From: Symsagittifera roscoffensis
Taxonomy: Eukaryota; Xenacoelomorpha; Acoela; Convolutidae
Assembly (NCBI RefSeq): GCF_963678635.1
Contig: NC_087068.1
Coordinates: 55,708,467 to 55,772,466 of the forward strand
Direction of reading: 5' to 3'
DNA length: 64,000 bases
In this document: positions 1 through 11,140 of the stretch, in pieces
Position numbering within the stretch: the stretch's first letter is position 1
Layout: the number at the start of each line of letters is the position of its first letter
Translations under genes and position numbers: made by a program
The notes under the pieces: model-generated
Databases searched by the model: none
Told to the model about the DNA's origin: nothing
Seen by the model: the letters and a program-made list of their open reading frames with translations, nothing else

Positions 1-3000
1 TGATGAGAGCGACTCATGAGAAGGCGATTGAACTCATTTCTATGGACAAAGTGGTCCTCATGTCCATAAGGAGAGTGGGCTGCATACCCGAACTCGCCAA
101 GAGAGCCAATACAAGCAACAATTTAAGGCAAGGAAGATTTTAGAGGTTGATAAAAAATGGGATTCCAGTTGAAAACCAGTCTGGTGTTTGGAATCTGGGG
201 AATAACCTTAATTATATATTTGAACATGCAGATAACTCGACAGATAAGCTGGATGGCTCAAGCAAAGTTCACATTGTTTATAAGTTTTATTATATCGTTA
301 TAGATTTACCTAAAATAGTTTTGTTTGACCCTTTTTTTATTAGTACCCTGTTGTTCTTGCAAGTAGTTTCATAGCTGTTATCTTTCTTTGCGTAATCACT
401 GAAGTTTTTATTCAGGTTCAGACAGCTCTCGGGTCAAGCGAGGAGTCAAATTGGTAGTAGGAATGAAGCGCCAACTGGAAGCAATAATAGAAACGAGAGT
501 GGGGCAATCGACAGGTCACAGTTGCATTCATCAATGTCGTGAGTATAATTTACTAAGTACAGTTTTCGTAGCACTTCGCTTATCTGGTTAAAAGATGAAA
601 CGTTGGTGTACTGCTAGGTTTCATTATTTATCGTGGATGAGGAGTGCAAGTGTAGGTGAAATTTAACGCAGAGTTTTTGCTTACACTGAATGAGAATATT
701 GTTTTTTTTTGTCAGGAATCTACTTGTGGACAGTGACCGTGGCTCAGACTTCAAATCTGTGAGAACTATTAAAATATCAACTTTATGATTTATTTTAGAA
801 AATATTTATAATTTATGGTCAATAATAATAAAATTGCTTTTCAGTTGACCTCTACCGATGTTCCCATTTTAAGTCGGAACACTTCGCCTGCTACTGCTTC
901 GGTAAATTATTTAAACGCGAAATATTTTATTTAGATAGTATTCTAGTTTCAATTTCATTTCTTGTACCTGTTCTAGAGCATTGAAGACATTGAATCTGGA
1001 AGACGTCATAGGTCGACTAGACAGCTGGCTTCTAGTAGAGTTAGTCCCTACAGAAATATCGAGAGGCAGGAAACATTAACTAACAGGTGTGTTCAAGGAA
1101 ACTTAGATTTTGGCATTCCCTAGCTTAAGAACTTCGCCAACTGAACACGTTGTTAATGGACAAATCTTACAATTTAACTGCAAGTTTAATCATATACTGT
1201 TTGAAAGATTTAACCTATAACCATTTTGTACTCGAAATGAAAACATTGATTGGAACGCGTTGTTTTTTTTTGTTTGGAACAGGTTTTCGAAATCCACTTT
1301 GGCAATCAGCAGAGATTATCAAGATGAAGAGGAATCGGAGGATGAGTTCCTAGTTGAACAGAGAAGACAGCCACCTCCAACTCAGATGCGACTAGTACCA
1401 CGAAGTCCACGAAGAAGTGATTCACCCAAGGTTACATACACTGGAATTTAAAAAAATCGATGATTATTTAGGATGCGAAAAGCTATAGATGCAACAATTT
1501 AATTAACTTTCAACACACAGAAACGGTTGGACGAGTTCATAAGGCTAAATAGACAATGATAACTAACGATGGGATTTTTTAGTTCGTGAGCCGAGGACAT
1601 CATTCCTCGTTGTCATTGGCCGACCTGAACAACTCGGACTCTCCGGAACCCCGAATCATTTCTTCATCCTATGACGACGAAGATGACTCACTCTCACACC
1701 AACCCAAATACCACTACTCATCTATGGGTCTGCAAAGAACGAAGTCGAGGAGTAACTCCAATCTAGGTCTGCCGAATCAGTTATTGAGTGCAGATGAAGA
1801 AAAGAGAGTGAACGGAAAAGGTGTTCACAGGCAAACTACAAAAACATCACGAGATGTTTTCATTCCTCCGTTAGTAGTCTCAACAGCTTCTAGTCTTTTC
1901 TATAGGAGAGTTAAATAATATAATCTTTTTACAATTTTACACTAGTGATCAGTGTTGTGTATTATTACGAACCTTCTTTTTTTCTAACCTAACTCACAAA
2001 TAAATGTGTTCACTTATTTGGAAATTTCACTGTAGCAGTGGAAATTGCATAGCATATGTTCTTTGCTTTATTTGTGGCTAGTGTCATTAAAGAAGCGTCC
2101 GTGGCTGAGTGGTTAGTGTGTGAGATTCACAATCTCTAGCTCGTAGGAGGTCGTAATCCGAGACGTATCCAATTGTTTATTTGTTTGAGGCTTATTTCTT
2201 TTTTCTTATTGCACTTTATAGAGCTGCTTTTTGTCGAATTCTCGTGTTTGCAAAGCGCAGCTTCGCCTCTGTATCGAAAATTCTTAATTTTTGTTGATTA
2301 CGTTTGAATGTTTCATTATTTGTATTTGACAGCAGGCTTATTGTTCCGACTTTCGATACGAAAGTAACGGAATATTTGTGCTCGGGGTGGGTTTTTTTTT
2401 TCTTCAGACATATTTCGACTTTTTAACTAGCCATTTTTGACGGAATTTTTTTATATCATTCAAAAGGTATTGTTGTCCTGAGCTTACATTTGAAAAGATA
2501 TTTCACCTGTGATCATTTTTCGTAAAGTTATGAGGGTTTAAAGATTGCCATTTTGACCAATTTGGGACAATTAACGCGCAATATAATTCGCGCTCTATTA
2601 ACGCGTAAGCGGAGATTTAATCCGTCTTATAAATCGTTCCAAATTGTTTGAACGAAGCTTATTTGCCATAATTGATTTGTTACAAGGAACGAAATCTATC
2701 TTTTTGTACTTTATATGGCGTGTGGGGGGATGATTTTCATAAAAAATTTCAAATTTTAGAGAAAAAAAATTTCATTTTACTTTATTACATTTAGTTTTTT
2801 TGATGTATTACTGCTGCTCAATAAACCCTAAAAGGCAGTCGGAACATTCAGGGCTTCGCCCTGATACGAGCAGTCTTGTTTCTAATTTTTATTATTGCAC
2901 TTTATAGAGCCGCTTTTTGTCGTGTTCTCGCAAATGTTTGCGAAGCCAAACTTCACCTCTGTGTCAAATTAAAGATCTTAGAAGCTTGGTAGTAAAAAAA

Positions 3001-4157
3001 GCCGCCCGAATATCGATTCTCGTGTAAATTTGACTTGGTGCCTTTTCTCATTTTGGTGATCCATGTTTTTCTCGGAAAAAATAACGAAATGGCCATGGTT
3101 ATGAAACTTAGTGGTTCCAAAATCTTTTCACAAGAATTTTAATCCAACCATAATTGTCTCATGTTTCTTTTTAGGTTATCTGAACGGGAGCTACAGGAAG
3201 AGAAATTGGTTCGTAACCATTACGTTATATCCACCAGTTCTTGTCAATTTCGATAAGAGTGAAAAAGTAATCCTCAATTTAATGATGGAGAATAGTGAAA
3301 GCAAGTGATCTTGCAGTTGATTTTTTGACATTCGGGCAAAGAGCAACAAGTTTTGCATTGAGAAACCTAGAAAACCAATTCAAAATTTAGGAAAAAAAGT
3401 TCGAGGAAAAAAGAAAGCCCGATATGAATGTAATGAACTAATTTAGTGTGTTGTGTTGCAGCCTGAGCGCAGTTGTAGGCGGATAAGGGTGGAGAAGGTA
3501 GCTGGTCGCTTGGGATTGGCAATTGAGGGAGGGGCTGACACTCACTTGCAACTGCCCACAATTATCAAAATTAAGGTGCGTGTTTCTATAATTTCAAAAA
3601 GGTTCAAAAGTTTTGACGAAAATTTTTATATGGCCAACTTGTTTGTATGGCCTTGATTTATATGGAAACTTGTTTGTAAATGCGGTTGCCGGAGATTTTA
3701 ATTTTTCCAGAAATTTTTCGTTAGGGATCAATCAATATCTTCAAGACCCACTTATCATGCTTGTACCAAATAATTACGTACTTCATTTCTATTGTGATGG
3801 CTGAAATGTGATGAATTTCAATCGTCATTTTCTATTAATCAGTTTCTAAAGTCAAAAGTGGCTGCGATTTTTAATCATTTTAAAACATCACTAAGTTATT
3901 AAATGACTCTTTTTTACACCGAATTTGTCAATTGATTTTAGCCCGACAGCTGTGCATGGTTCAATGATGAGCTAAAAGTGGGAATGCGTATTCTGGAAGT
4001 GAACAACAAACCCCTCTATGGACTAACACACGCAGAGTGTGGGAAGAAGATTGCCCAGAGCTTTCAAGCTAATTTTAGAGACTGCATCGAATTTTTAGTG
4101 GAGGGAAATGACGACCACGAAAACGAACAGCAATATGAAAATTCTATGGACTACTAA
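1..4157 (+). CDS. Whirlin-like PDZ protein, 3' part of a multi-exon gene
   Basis: The gene enters from the left edge. Exons inferred from open frame, phase and splice sites are 1-127, 416-538, 716-758, 845-901, 977-1086, 1283-1430, 1583-1830, 3175 to about 3223, 3462-3575 and 3942-4157 (TAA at 4155). Exon 1 encodes the end of a PDZ domain (THEKAIELI helix, then KVVLMSIRRVG strand). The middle exons encode a Ser/Arg/Asp-rich disordered linker. The last two exons encode a complete PDZ domain: GRLGLAIEGG with the GLAI carboxylate-binding loop, LKVGMRILEVNN, and the THAECGKKIAQSF helix. The LGLAIEGGADT...LPTI pattern and the short tail after the domain resemble the third PDZ domain of whirlin, a scaffold of stereocilia and ciliary Usher complexes. 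Two introns appear to use GC donors. The exon near 3175 has an uncertain 3' end. Another harmonin/whirlin-family PDZ protein is possible. Confidence 0.75.
1974..2880. repeat. Dispersed repeat, copy 1
   Basis: This block lies in the large intron of the whirlin-like gene and is clearly similar to 5536-6265. Shared segments include the AACCTAA...GCAAAT start, the ACCTGTGATC block, GGGACAATTAACGCGC, the AACGCGTAAGCG block and TTTGCCATAATTGATTTGTT. Its end carries a CAGGGC-TTC-GCCCTG hairpin followed by ATACGAGCA, which recurs near 50,270 and 51,130. No coding frame is visible. It looks like a non-autonomous mobile element, but the termini are undefined and no class can be assigned. Confidence 0.6.
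2093..2163 (+). other. tRNA-like sequence (degenerate; possible SINE head or tRNA-Val relic)
   Basis: An A-box-like TGGCTGAGTGG is followed by a 4-bp stem GAGA/TCTC closing the 7-base loop TTCACAA (anticodon CAC, valine). A B-box-like GGTCGTAATCC comes next and differs from the GGTTCGANTCC consensus. The acceptor arms GCGTCCG and CGAGACG pair only in part. It lies inside dispersed repeat copy 1. A working tRNA is unlikely; a tRNA-derived short element is more likely. Confidence 0.3.
2893..2965. repeat. Second copy of a 70-bp segment also found at 2205-2266
   Basis: TATTGCACTTTATAGAGC followed by the CTTTTTGTCG block and a GCGAAG...CTTCRCCTCTGTG tail occurs here and at 2205-2266. The tail also recurs at about 6243-6265 (GCGAAGTGCAACTTCGCC, a hairpin). 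This supports a composite dispersed repeat in this intron. Confidence 0.5.
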
Positions 4158-4850
4158 ACAAAAAGGAACTTAATTAACCCGATTAGAGGAAGCTTCAAAT
4201 ATCCACAGAATTAGGCAGAAAGTCAATTAAAGGTGGAATAATACGATGGAATTCAGATAAATTGACTAAATTACGGATATTCACTCTTGAAAAATTACAG
4301 AAAAAGTTAGAGCGTGAAATCTTATTAGAGAGAAAAAAAGTTACCGATGAACTCAAACTCCAGTGGAGTTCCGAAAGTAAAGGAATGTGATACTCCGAAA
4401 CGATCGACGATGCAAACGATAGCTTTACTTGTGACTTGACACAACCAAAAAGTTGAGATTTACAGCCTTTATTTTTTTCATATCAGCTCACCCATTCATA
4501 GCGTTATTTTCTGTGAACTGGATCCATAAATTCAAATCAAGACGAAAACAAAGCAGACTGAAAACTCTTTTTTAAATTTGTGTGAGGTGTTTTTCATATC
4601 AACATTTGATAATCAGCCAATTAATGTTTCATGTATTTTTCATGTTATTGAGTTTAGTAATTGTTCAACAGTTGTAGATTCTGTCTAGATTTTTTCCTGT
4701 TTTGATAGTTTATTTCTAAATCTGCGTTTTTTAATTATTTAGTTATGTTAGTTATGGTTTATTTGTTACAATGAATTGTTGAATTTGTTGATTTCTGTTC
4801 AATTTAAAATGTCATTTCAATAAATATCGCAAGGCCGAGTGAGATTTCTG
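4158..4850 (+). other. 3' UTR of the whirlin-like gene
   Basis: This AT-rich stretch follows the TAA at 4155-4157 and has no sustained reading frame. A canonical AATAAA polyadenylation signal lies at 4819-4824, so the transcript probably ends near 4835-4850. The 3' boundary is inferred from that signal alone. Confidence 0.5.
4819..4824 (+). promoter_or_regulatory. Polyadenylation signal AATAAA
   Basis: AATAAA is preceded by a T-rich stretch and lies about 660 bases after the whirlin-like stop codon. It is the first exact AATAAA I noticed in the 3' flank. Confidence 0.45.
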
Positions 4851-5535
4851 CTTATTAGTTGAGTATAAAAGATCGAAGTATAAAGTTCTCGATAATTTTT
4901 AAGAGTAATGAACGTAGTGAGTGGTGTTTTTGTTTTTTCTTTTCGGGAAAAAGTATAGAATTTTTCACGCTTTATCTTGATTTTTCGCGGTTTGACTTGG
5001 GATTTTTTTTAAGTTCAGTGAATTTCCTTTGTGAAAAGGAAGGCAAACTCCACTGTCGAAGAGCAAAAGTGTAAAGGTCGCGAAAAATGTGTTGATTTCT
5101 AATTTTGAAAATGGAATTTTATTTCCCAGCGAAAAAAACTTCTAGCTATTTATTAGCAAATTAGGTTAATTTCATGAAAAAATTGTGAATCATATCATAA
5201 ATTGTTCAAGAAATTTATGTTCTGAAATAGTTTCAGGAAAAAGTCCTGAAATACTCTATTAACAGCAGAAGTGCATGATGTGTACCAATTACACTTGCAG
5301 ATATGGCTCGAAAAATTTAGAGATTTCCCTGTTTCCGAATAGAGATTATTTTGCAATTTCAGGTGAACGTTTGAGATGAACATAGCGTTTGGTAAACTTC
5401 GGAAATACTCAAGATGCACAGTAGCAAGTGTAGTACTTAACTACAACGGTTTTTGAGCTGGCAAATTTAAGCATAAAGATGGAAAAACTAATTGACAGAT
5501 GTTTATACAAGCAATGCTTGTGTTATAGTATGAAC

Positions 5536-6265
5536 TATCTTTTTTTTCCAACCTAAGTCGCAAATATTGTTGCGGCCTAAATATTGTTGCGATAAAATGT
5601 GTTCATTTTGAAAGTTATCATTTTGATTAATAACCAGCTATTAAGTACAGCCAATGCTTAGGATATTAATGCTTAGGCTATAATTGTTCCGATTTTTTAA
5701 CTAAAAATTTTGGCGGGAATTTTTGTATCATTCAAAAAGTATTGTCTTGAGTTAAAATTTGGAAAAATATTCCACCTGTGATCTTTTTTTGTAAAGTTAT
5801 GGGTGTTTAAAAATTGCCAATTTGGGACAATTAACGCGCGATATATTTCGCGCTATTAGCTATTAACGCGTAAGCGAAGGTTTAATCCGTCATAGAAATT
5901 GTTCCAAATTGGTTGATGGAAGATTATTTGCCATAATTGATTTGTTACTAGGAGTGAAATTTATCACTTTGTTCTTAATATGGCGTGTGTAGGATGGTTG
6001 TCACAAAAAAATCTCAATATTAAAAAAAATCACTTTTATTGTATCATTTTTTTAGTTTTTTCATTAAGTTATTACTGCTCAATAGACTGCTGTATGAATT
6101 GAGGGATGTTAGATGATAATTTTTTTAAAATCAAATCAACTGCTAATGCGTCACAATTGGTCACAGAAATTTTGTAGACTCAAAGTTTTACTCTTTCAGT
6201 TTTTCCCTGTAGCGTTGTTGGTCATTTTTTGCTTGTGTATGCGAAGTGCAACTTCGCCTCTGTGT
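5536..6265. repeat. Dispersed repeat, copy 2
   Basis: This is a diverged copy of 1974-2880 in the same orientation. Matching blocks are the AACCTAAGTCGCAAAT start, CACCTGTGATC, GGGACAATTAACGCGC, TATTAACGCGTAAGCG, TTGCCATAATTGATTTGTTAC, and a distal GCGAAGTGCAACTTCGCC hairpin. It contains the local direct repeat AAATATTGTTGCG twice near 5565-5592. No gene is seen. Confidence 0.6.
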
Positions 6266-9200
6266 AAAAGTTGCTTAGTCTGGGTTTCAGTTTTCGTCAA
6301 TATTCAAGACAAAACTACCCTACAGTTAATAACAAAACTGAAAATCATGTTCAAAACAAAGTTATCTAAATGCGCGATAAGCGTTGATTCAAACGCATAG
6401 AAAAGCTTGTACCAAATTAAAGCTTACGCTTGCAAAATAATTGGTTTTTCTTGCCAGTTCAGCGCAAGAAGTCTGCGTAACTAACTCTTACTTGATAAAA
6501 ACCGTTCCGCTGAAAGACAGCACATCTAAAGTTCAACTCGAGGCTGGGCTGATACCCGCAGAAATAGAAAATGAGTCACAGAGGGGAATTCAGGGCAAAA
6601 AAATTCCTTGGTCAAAACATAGTAAATGTTGGTCAAAAGCTTGTGTCAAGGTGCTAATCAAACCATTTAATAAGTCAAATTTCTCGAAAAATCCTTCTGC
6701 TTGGTCAAAAGAATTGATAGTTTAACCTGCTAGATGGTGTAAAAATACATCCTTCTCTTACTCATTGTCACCAACGTTTTTTACACATGTTTTTGTCGTT
6801 AATATAAATGAACATAGTAAAAACACTTATACAGGTCGAAATGTTTTTTTTCATGGTTTTCAGTTTTAGTCAAGCTTGATCTATTGTTGCTTGACTTCTG
6901 AAATTTTTATATTCAATCAAATTAAATTCGCTGAAAATTATTCTCTCCGATGCCTTTAGTTCAAATTGCACTAAAGGGTTTGTATGAACACTAGTTGCAG
7001 AAGTGGACTATAATTTATAGATTTCCTCGCGGTATAAAAAATTTACATATTGATCAAGTTTTTTTTTCAAATTCGTTTGTTTTTCCAAAACAAAAATCAA
7101 TCGGTAAATTTTCTTGTAATTCAAAAAGACATAAGAGCAATTTTTATCTTTGACACTTTTACAACTGTTGGTTTTCTTTAACATTTTCCTACTCAATATA
7201 AGGTATCAGAAAAAAACTATCAGATTACGTTTATTGATATAACTCACTGGAACATTTTCAGTGGTAAATTAAATGACAAGAAAGAGCAATTGGTTTGACT
7301 TTTTGGCGCATTCAGTCGAAAATCGAGCAAGTGAAGCGGATGAGTTGATGTTAAACTGTAAAAGCGTTCAATTAAAACTGAAGATATTTAGTTCAAGATT
7401 TTTTTGTTTCAAATCTTCATTTAGCAATAGATAAAAAATGTCAAATTATATACTCTTTGAAGACAACCATGGGTTAAACCACCATTTGAAACAAACCAAG
7501 TTTAAAAAAATTATAATAATTTCGGTCGGAACTTTCTGTGCTACTTGTAAGGTAAACTTCTGCTCCCGTCATTTTATACTTTGATTGAATCTGTTTGTTT
7601 TGCTACCTCGGGCTTCCCCAAAATGATCCTGCAGATGGGTTTCATTTTGACTATACTTTTATGCTTTGTAACCTAATTAAGTCAGATCTTATGCCAACAA
7701 AATTTGTCATGGGGTCAAAAAAATTTGCGTAGCACATTTAAGTAGAATTGGAGCAAAAGTAGAATTGGAGCGAATTTTCTCTCTGTAATAAATTTTCTCC
7801 ATTTCAATAGAACTTTTGTTTCCTCTTTCAATCTAAGTTCTTTGAAAGTGCAATCGAAAAAAAAGACATCGAATTATTTGGCGATTCAAACTCTTAATTT
7901 AGCCTGGAATTTTTTATCAAAACTGGCAACACACTGAATGTTCCCACTACTGTGGAAAAATAGAGCTTGTTCACCATATGAAATAGGCGATTTTGAAACG
8001 CCCATAAATTTTCAAAAAACTAGGTTGCAGTTAATGTATTTTTTCATTTGAAATCAAGGCAATATCTCTCAAGATCAATATCAAAGCATCAAAACATCAT
8101 AAGATAACATTAATATCTACGATTATAAAACAACCCCTCCGAGCCGGGTGAATAATAAAACGAAATAAGTTCAAATTAATGTTCGACTCCTCCATTTTTT
8201 GTGCGACTCAATTTTTGCGAAAATCTGAACGAGTACTTCTTGGTCTAATGCAGATTTTGTAAATTTTGATGAGCCTAATCGTCCATTGGGGGAAAATCCT
8301 GCGGTTTTAAATTTATTGGCCTTTATGTGCAATTAAGACACTGCAGATGCTTTTTCTTGATTTTTGTGACTTCACAACGTGGGTTTATCATTCAGTAGAA
8401 AGATTATTTTTGGGTTGACGTTATCTCGATCTGCTTAGTTGTAGTTGCTGTCTTTTCGTAGGTCTGTCGTTGCTATTTTTTTTAGATGCGCGTGAGCCGT
8501 AATTCTTTTCAACGCCACACGAAAAACCCTGCAGCTTTTATCAAAAGTCGGTCGAATTGTGAGAATGATGCGACCATTGGTAGACATAGCGTTTATTGGG
8601 TTCATTTCCTTGATCAGAACTGAAGTTTCTGTTGATATGATACCAGGCCAGTGTATGGCCTGTAAAATCATGACGTTCGTCTGAACGCAATTGACAATGA
8701 ATGCTCTCATTTGAAGAGCTTGACAATTGTGAGATCAATTTTTGACGTTTGCTGTGGAATTCACTGTGTTGCTTCAGTTCAAATGATGTGAAAAGCATCT
8801 AATGTGAATGTGAGGGGAAAATTTGATTGACTAGCATTGTCATGAAGAGTTGTTTGATAGTTATTGCACAGTGAAGTTGAAGAAAACTTTTGGATTACGT
8901 CACTGAGAGACAAACCATTTGAGCAAATTTAATGCGAATTTCTAAAACCTTTCGTTTTGATGGTATCATAGATCTGTTTTTTTTCCGACAAGGCCGAATT
9001 GCTTGTCTGTCTCGGCAGATTGCATCTTAATTTGGTGTTAAAGAGAAACATCTGCCTCTCGTGCTCAGTTTTGTGTTGTGAGGTATAGAATGAGATCTGT
9101 AAACCAATTCCAAAGACCTGCTCCTGTTGTATAGAATGCCATGAGTTGATCAAAGTCAAGTCCCAATGTTAGCTGCTTCCCATGCCTTCTGGGATTGAAG

Positions 9201-9315
9201 ATTAGTCTCGAAGAGAACAGAATACCACCAATCATTTTGATCTAAGGACAACCTTGGTGTAATCGCTGTAGGTTTGATCCGCGTAGTTGCAAAAAGTTCT
9301 ATTTATACAATGTCT
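6266..9315. other. Gene-poor interval with weak coding traces
   Basis: No gene can be supported here. A 94-codon plus-strand frame at 6441-6725 contains three copies of TTGGTCAAAA and no recognisable domain. Overlapping minus-strand frames at 8435-8798 and 8929-9159 have moderate base composition but no family I recognise; they could be remnants or exons of the minus-strand material further right. The rest is AT-rich sequence without visible structure. Confidence 0.4.
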
Positions 9316-9590
9316 CTATGCGGCTATCTTTCTTTTTTCGACTTGGCCAGTGATCTTCTGTGACTCCTGGCGTTGATCAAACATTTGTGTATTTTCTGCA
9401 TCATTAGTGATATCGTCCAACATCTCGTGACCAGCAATAAGGATTGAGCCAAGCAATGATCCAGATGTTTTGCTTCATTGATCAACTCGTCTTGATTATA
9501 ATTGAGGCTAGCACAAAGGTCATTGACTTGATCAACTTGCCCTTTCAGAACTCGCAGGCAAATTTTTGAAACTCGTTGAAGCTTTTCCAT
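9316..9590 (-). CDS. Small helical protein of unknown function, apparently frameshifted
   Basis: An ATG at 9590 opens a frame (MEKLQRVSKICLRVLKGQ...) rich in charged and hydrophobic residues at helical spacing. Near 9450 a second frame, offset by one base, becomes the more protein-like one (AGHEMLDDITNDAENTQM...) and ends at a TAG at 9316-9318. The two halves together would make about 90 residues, mostly helical with coiled-coil character. No family is recognised; a weak SNARE-like feel of the second half is not enough for a call. It may be a pseudogene, contain a short unrecognised intron, or carry an assembly error. Confidence 0.3.
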
Positions 9591-10008
9591 AGTTGATGGA
9601 GTTTACCGTTTTTTACGGCTCAGCCAGTTTGTTTAGTTTCCTTGGGTTATGAATCGGATAGCTGTAAAGCGACTGTATCAAACCATAATTGAATTAAACG
9701 CATTTTGTTTAGTACAATTTGCAGGTTAATGAAGTGAATAAATACGGTAAATTTTACATGCGTTCAAATTTGAGTTCACATATGAACAATTTATCTGACC
9801 AATAAAAACATGCTTTGTATGCCCCAACCTCAAATGTTTCAATTGAATTAAATAAGTGCAAAGTTAGATATGATCCAAATATGCTGACATGAAGTTGCGA
9901 TCGATCTGTTAAGTTACGTCATAATTTTGTATCTGAAGTTTTAAAAAATTATAGAAACAGTATGGGTTCCAAGCTTCCTTGCAGTACACTGGTCGTCTGA
10001 TCGTCATG

Positions 10009-10179
10009 TTAGGGAAACAATTTCGGGATCCATTTGCGGAGTAGCATCACTTCTCTGGCGTAGCTCCGTCCACTCCTCTTGGTAACCTTGTTTCGTTCGG
10101 CCCGGATTATTTTCATATCAACTGCTATCGATTCTTCCCACTCGCTAGCTTTATTGGTCTTCGTTTGCACTTTTTTTAC
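10009..10179 (-). CDS. Candidate last exon of a minus-strand host gene
   Basis: On the minus strand a TTGTTGCAG acceptor precedes exactly 57 codons in phase 0, starting VKKVQTKTNK, containing AREVMLLRKWIPK, and ending in TAA at 10,009-10,011. The peptide is basic and helical with normal-looking codon use. Its phase matches the candidate exon at 10,446-10,502. Together with the KH-like gene right of the Polinton this may be the 3' end of one split gene. No domain is recognised. Confidence 0.4.
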   Translation of the reverse strand, partial: VKKVQTKTNKASEWEESIAVDMKIIRAERNKVTKRSGRSYAREVMLLRKWIPKLFP

Positions 10180-10445
10180 CTGCAACAAGACGCATTACAC
10201 TACCAGCAGGCAATAAAATTCAATTTTCAAACAACACAACACACTTACTGTCTTGAGTGTAATCAACTAAGGGTTTCAGTAATTTATCAAACAAAAAGAG
10301 AATGGCGCAAAGGTCGAGTCATGTTTTTTTTTCAATCAAAAGTATGGCACTTTTCAAATTGAATTACTGTGCAAGAAAACGTTAACTACCAGTTAAGATC
10401 TATGAGATGTAAAAACTTAATCAGGAGTAGTTAACATAATCGAGC

Positions 10446-10502
10446 CTGCAATATTTCAGTTTCAACCCACCAACGAACTCCCATGCCTGTGCCAGTGACA
10501 TC
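10446..10502 (-). CDS. Candidate internal host exon (19 codons)
   Basis: A phase-0 segment of 57 bases (DVTGTGMGVRWWVETEILQ) lies between a TTTTAAG acceptor, with TACTAAT branch-point-like sequence upstream, and a CAG|GC junction that would be a GC donor. Both ends are in phase with the candidate exons at 10,590-10,642 and 10,009-10,179. The residue pattern (GMGVRWWVETEI) looks protein-like. The evidence is splice signals and phase only. Confidence 0.35.
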
Positions 10503-10589
10503 CTTAAAATCATCATCGTAGCGTAAAATTAGTATGTAGGTTAGAACCAAAGAATTGTAAGCTTAATTATGTTAACTTCTCCTGACTAC

Positions 10590-10642
10590 GTTTTTCCATT
10601 TCAATGATTGTGATATTTTATCCGCTCCAATCAACGGCGGAT
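10590..10642 (-). CDS. Candidate host exon just beside the Polinton insertion
   Basis: On the minus strand AAGTTGCAG is followed by two bases plus 17 codons (PPLIGADKISQSLKWKN) and a GT donor (AAC|GTAGTC), ending in phase 0 like the next candidate exon. Its acceptor AG lies about 14 bases from the Polinton target site duplication. If real, the element inserted in the polypyrimidine/acceptor region of a host intron. Confidence 0.35.
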
Positions 10643-10657
10643 CTGCAACTTTCTTAA

Positions 10658-10663
10658 CGGGAG
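10658..10663. repeat. Left 6-bp target site duplication (CGGGAG)
   Basis: CGGGAG directly abuts the left terminal repeat and is repeated exactly at 29,658-29,663 after the right terminal repeat. Six-base duplications are the hallmark of Polinton/Maverick integration. Confidence 0.9.
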
Positions 10664-10867
10664 AGTAGTATATGAGTGAGGGAGAGTGGGGGGGGGGTGG
10701 GTGCGGACCCCCATGTATTAACATAGGCTATAGAGTATCCGGTCCGCAGGCTATGTATTAAGATAGGTTATAGATTTTCCAATGTATTAGGATAGGGAAT
10801 AGGTTTCCCAATGTATTAAGATACGAGGTTTCAGATGGTAAGTTTCAGAAAAATTTTTGGCGCCCGA
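10664..10867 (+). repeat. Polinton left terminal inverted repeat
   Basis: About 204 bases match the reverse complement of 29,440-29,657 with very few differences, apart from a G tract that is about 10 long here and a 17-base C tract on the right. The match stops at GGCGCCCGA. Inside it the motif ATGTATTA with a following ATAGG-type tail repeats at 10,713, 10,753, 10,782 and 10,811. Confidence 0.93.
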
Positions 10868-11140
10868 TCTTACCATTTTTTAAGATTCTCTACAACAATG
10901 CGATAGGTTTTTGATTTTTTCATTGTACTAAGATATGATTTTTATTTTGTTTTAAACCATTAGAGTTTAAATTGAAAGTGTCTGAAACTATGCTGAAACC
11001 TAACTGAAGCTTCAAAGAAGAAAAAAAGTTTTTCAGAAAAAAAATTAAATTACTGTAAATTGTTATATTACAGTTGAAAAGTTGAATAACATATAAATCA
11101 TTGTATGGTATGAAGTTTTACTACAGTTTATAGAATAAAC
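10868..11140. other. Polinton left subterminal non-coding region
   Basis: This AT-rich stretch lies between the left terminal repeat and the 3' end of the polymerase. It contains CTGAAACTATGCTGAAACC-like short repeats related to the TCTGAAACTTACC motifs near the right end (29,210-29,345). No gene is seen. Confidence 0.6.

Noticed and set aside
6441-6725. 94-codon plus-strand frame
   Set aside because: Contains three TTGGTCAAAA repeats, lacks an ATG in good context and has no recognisable domain.
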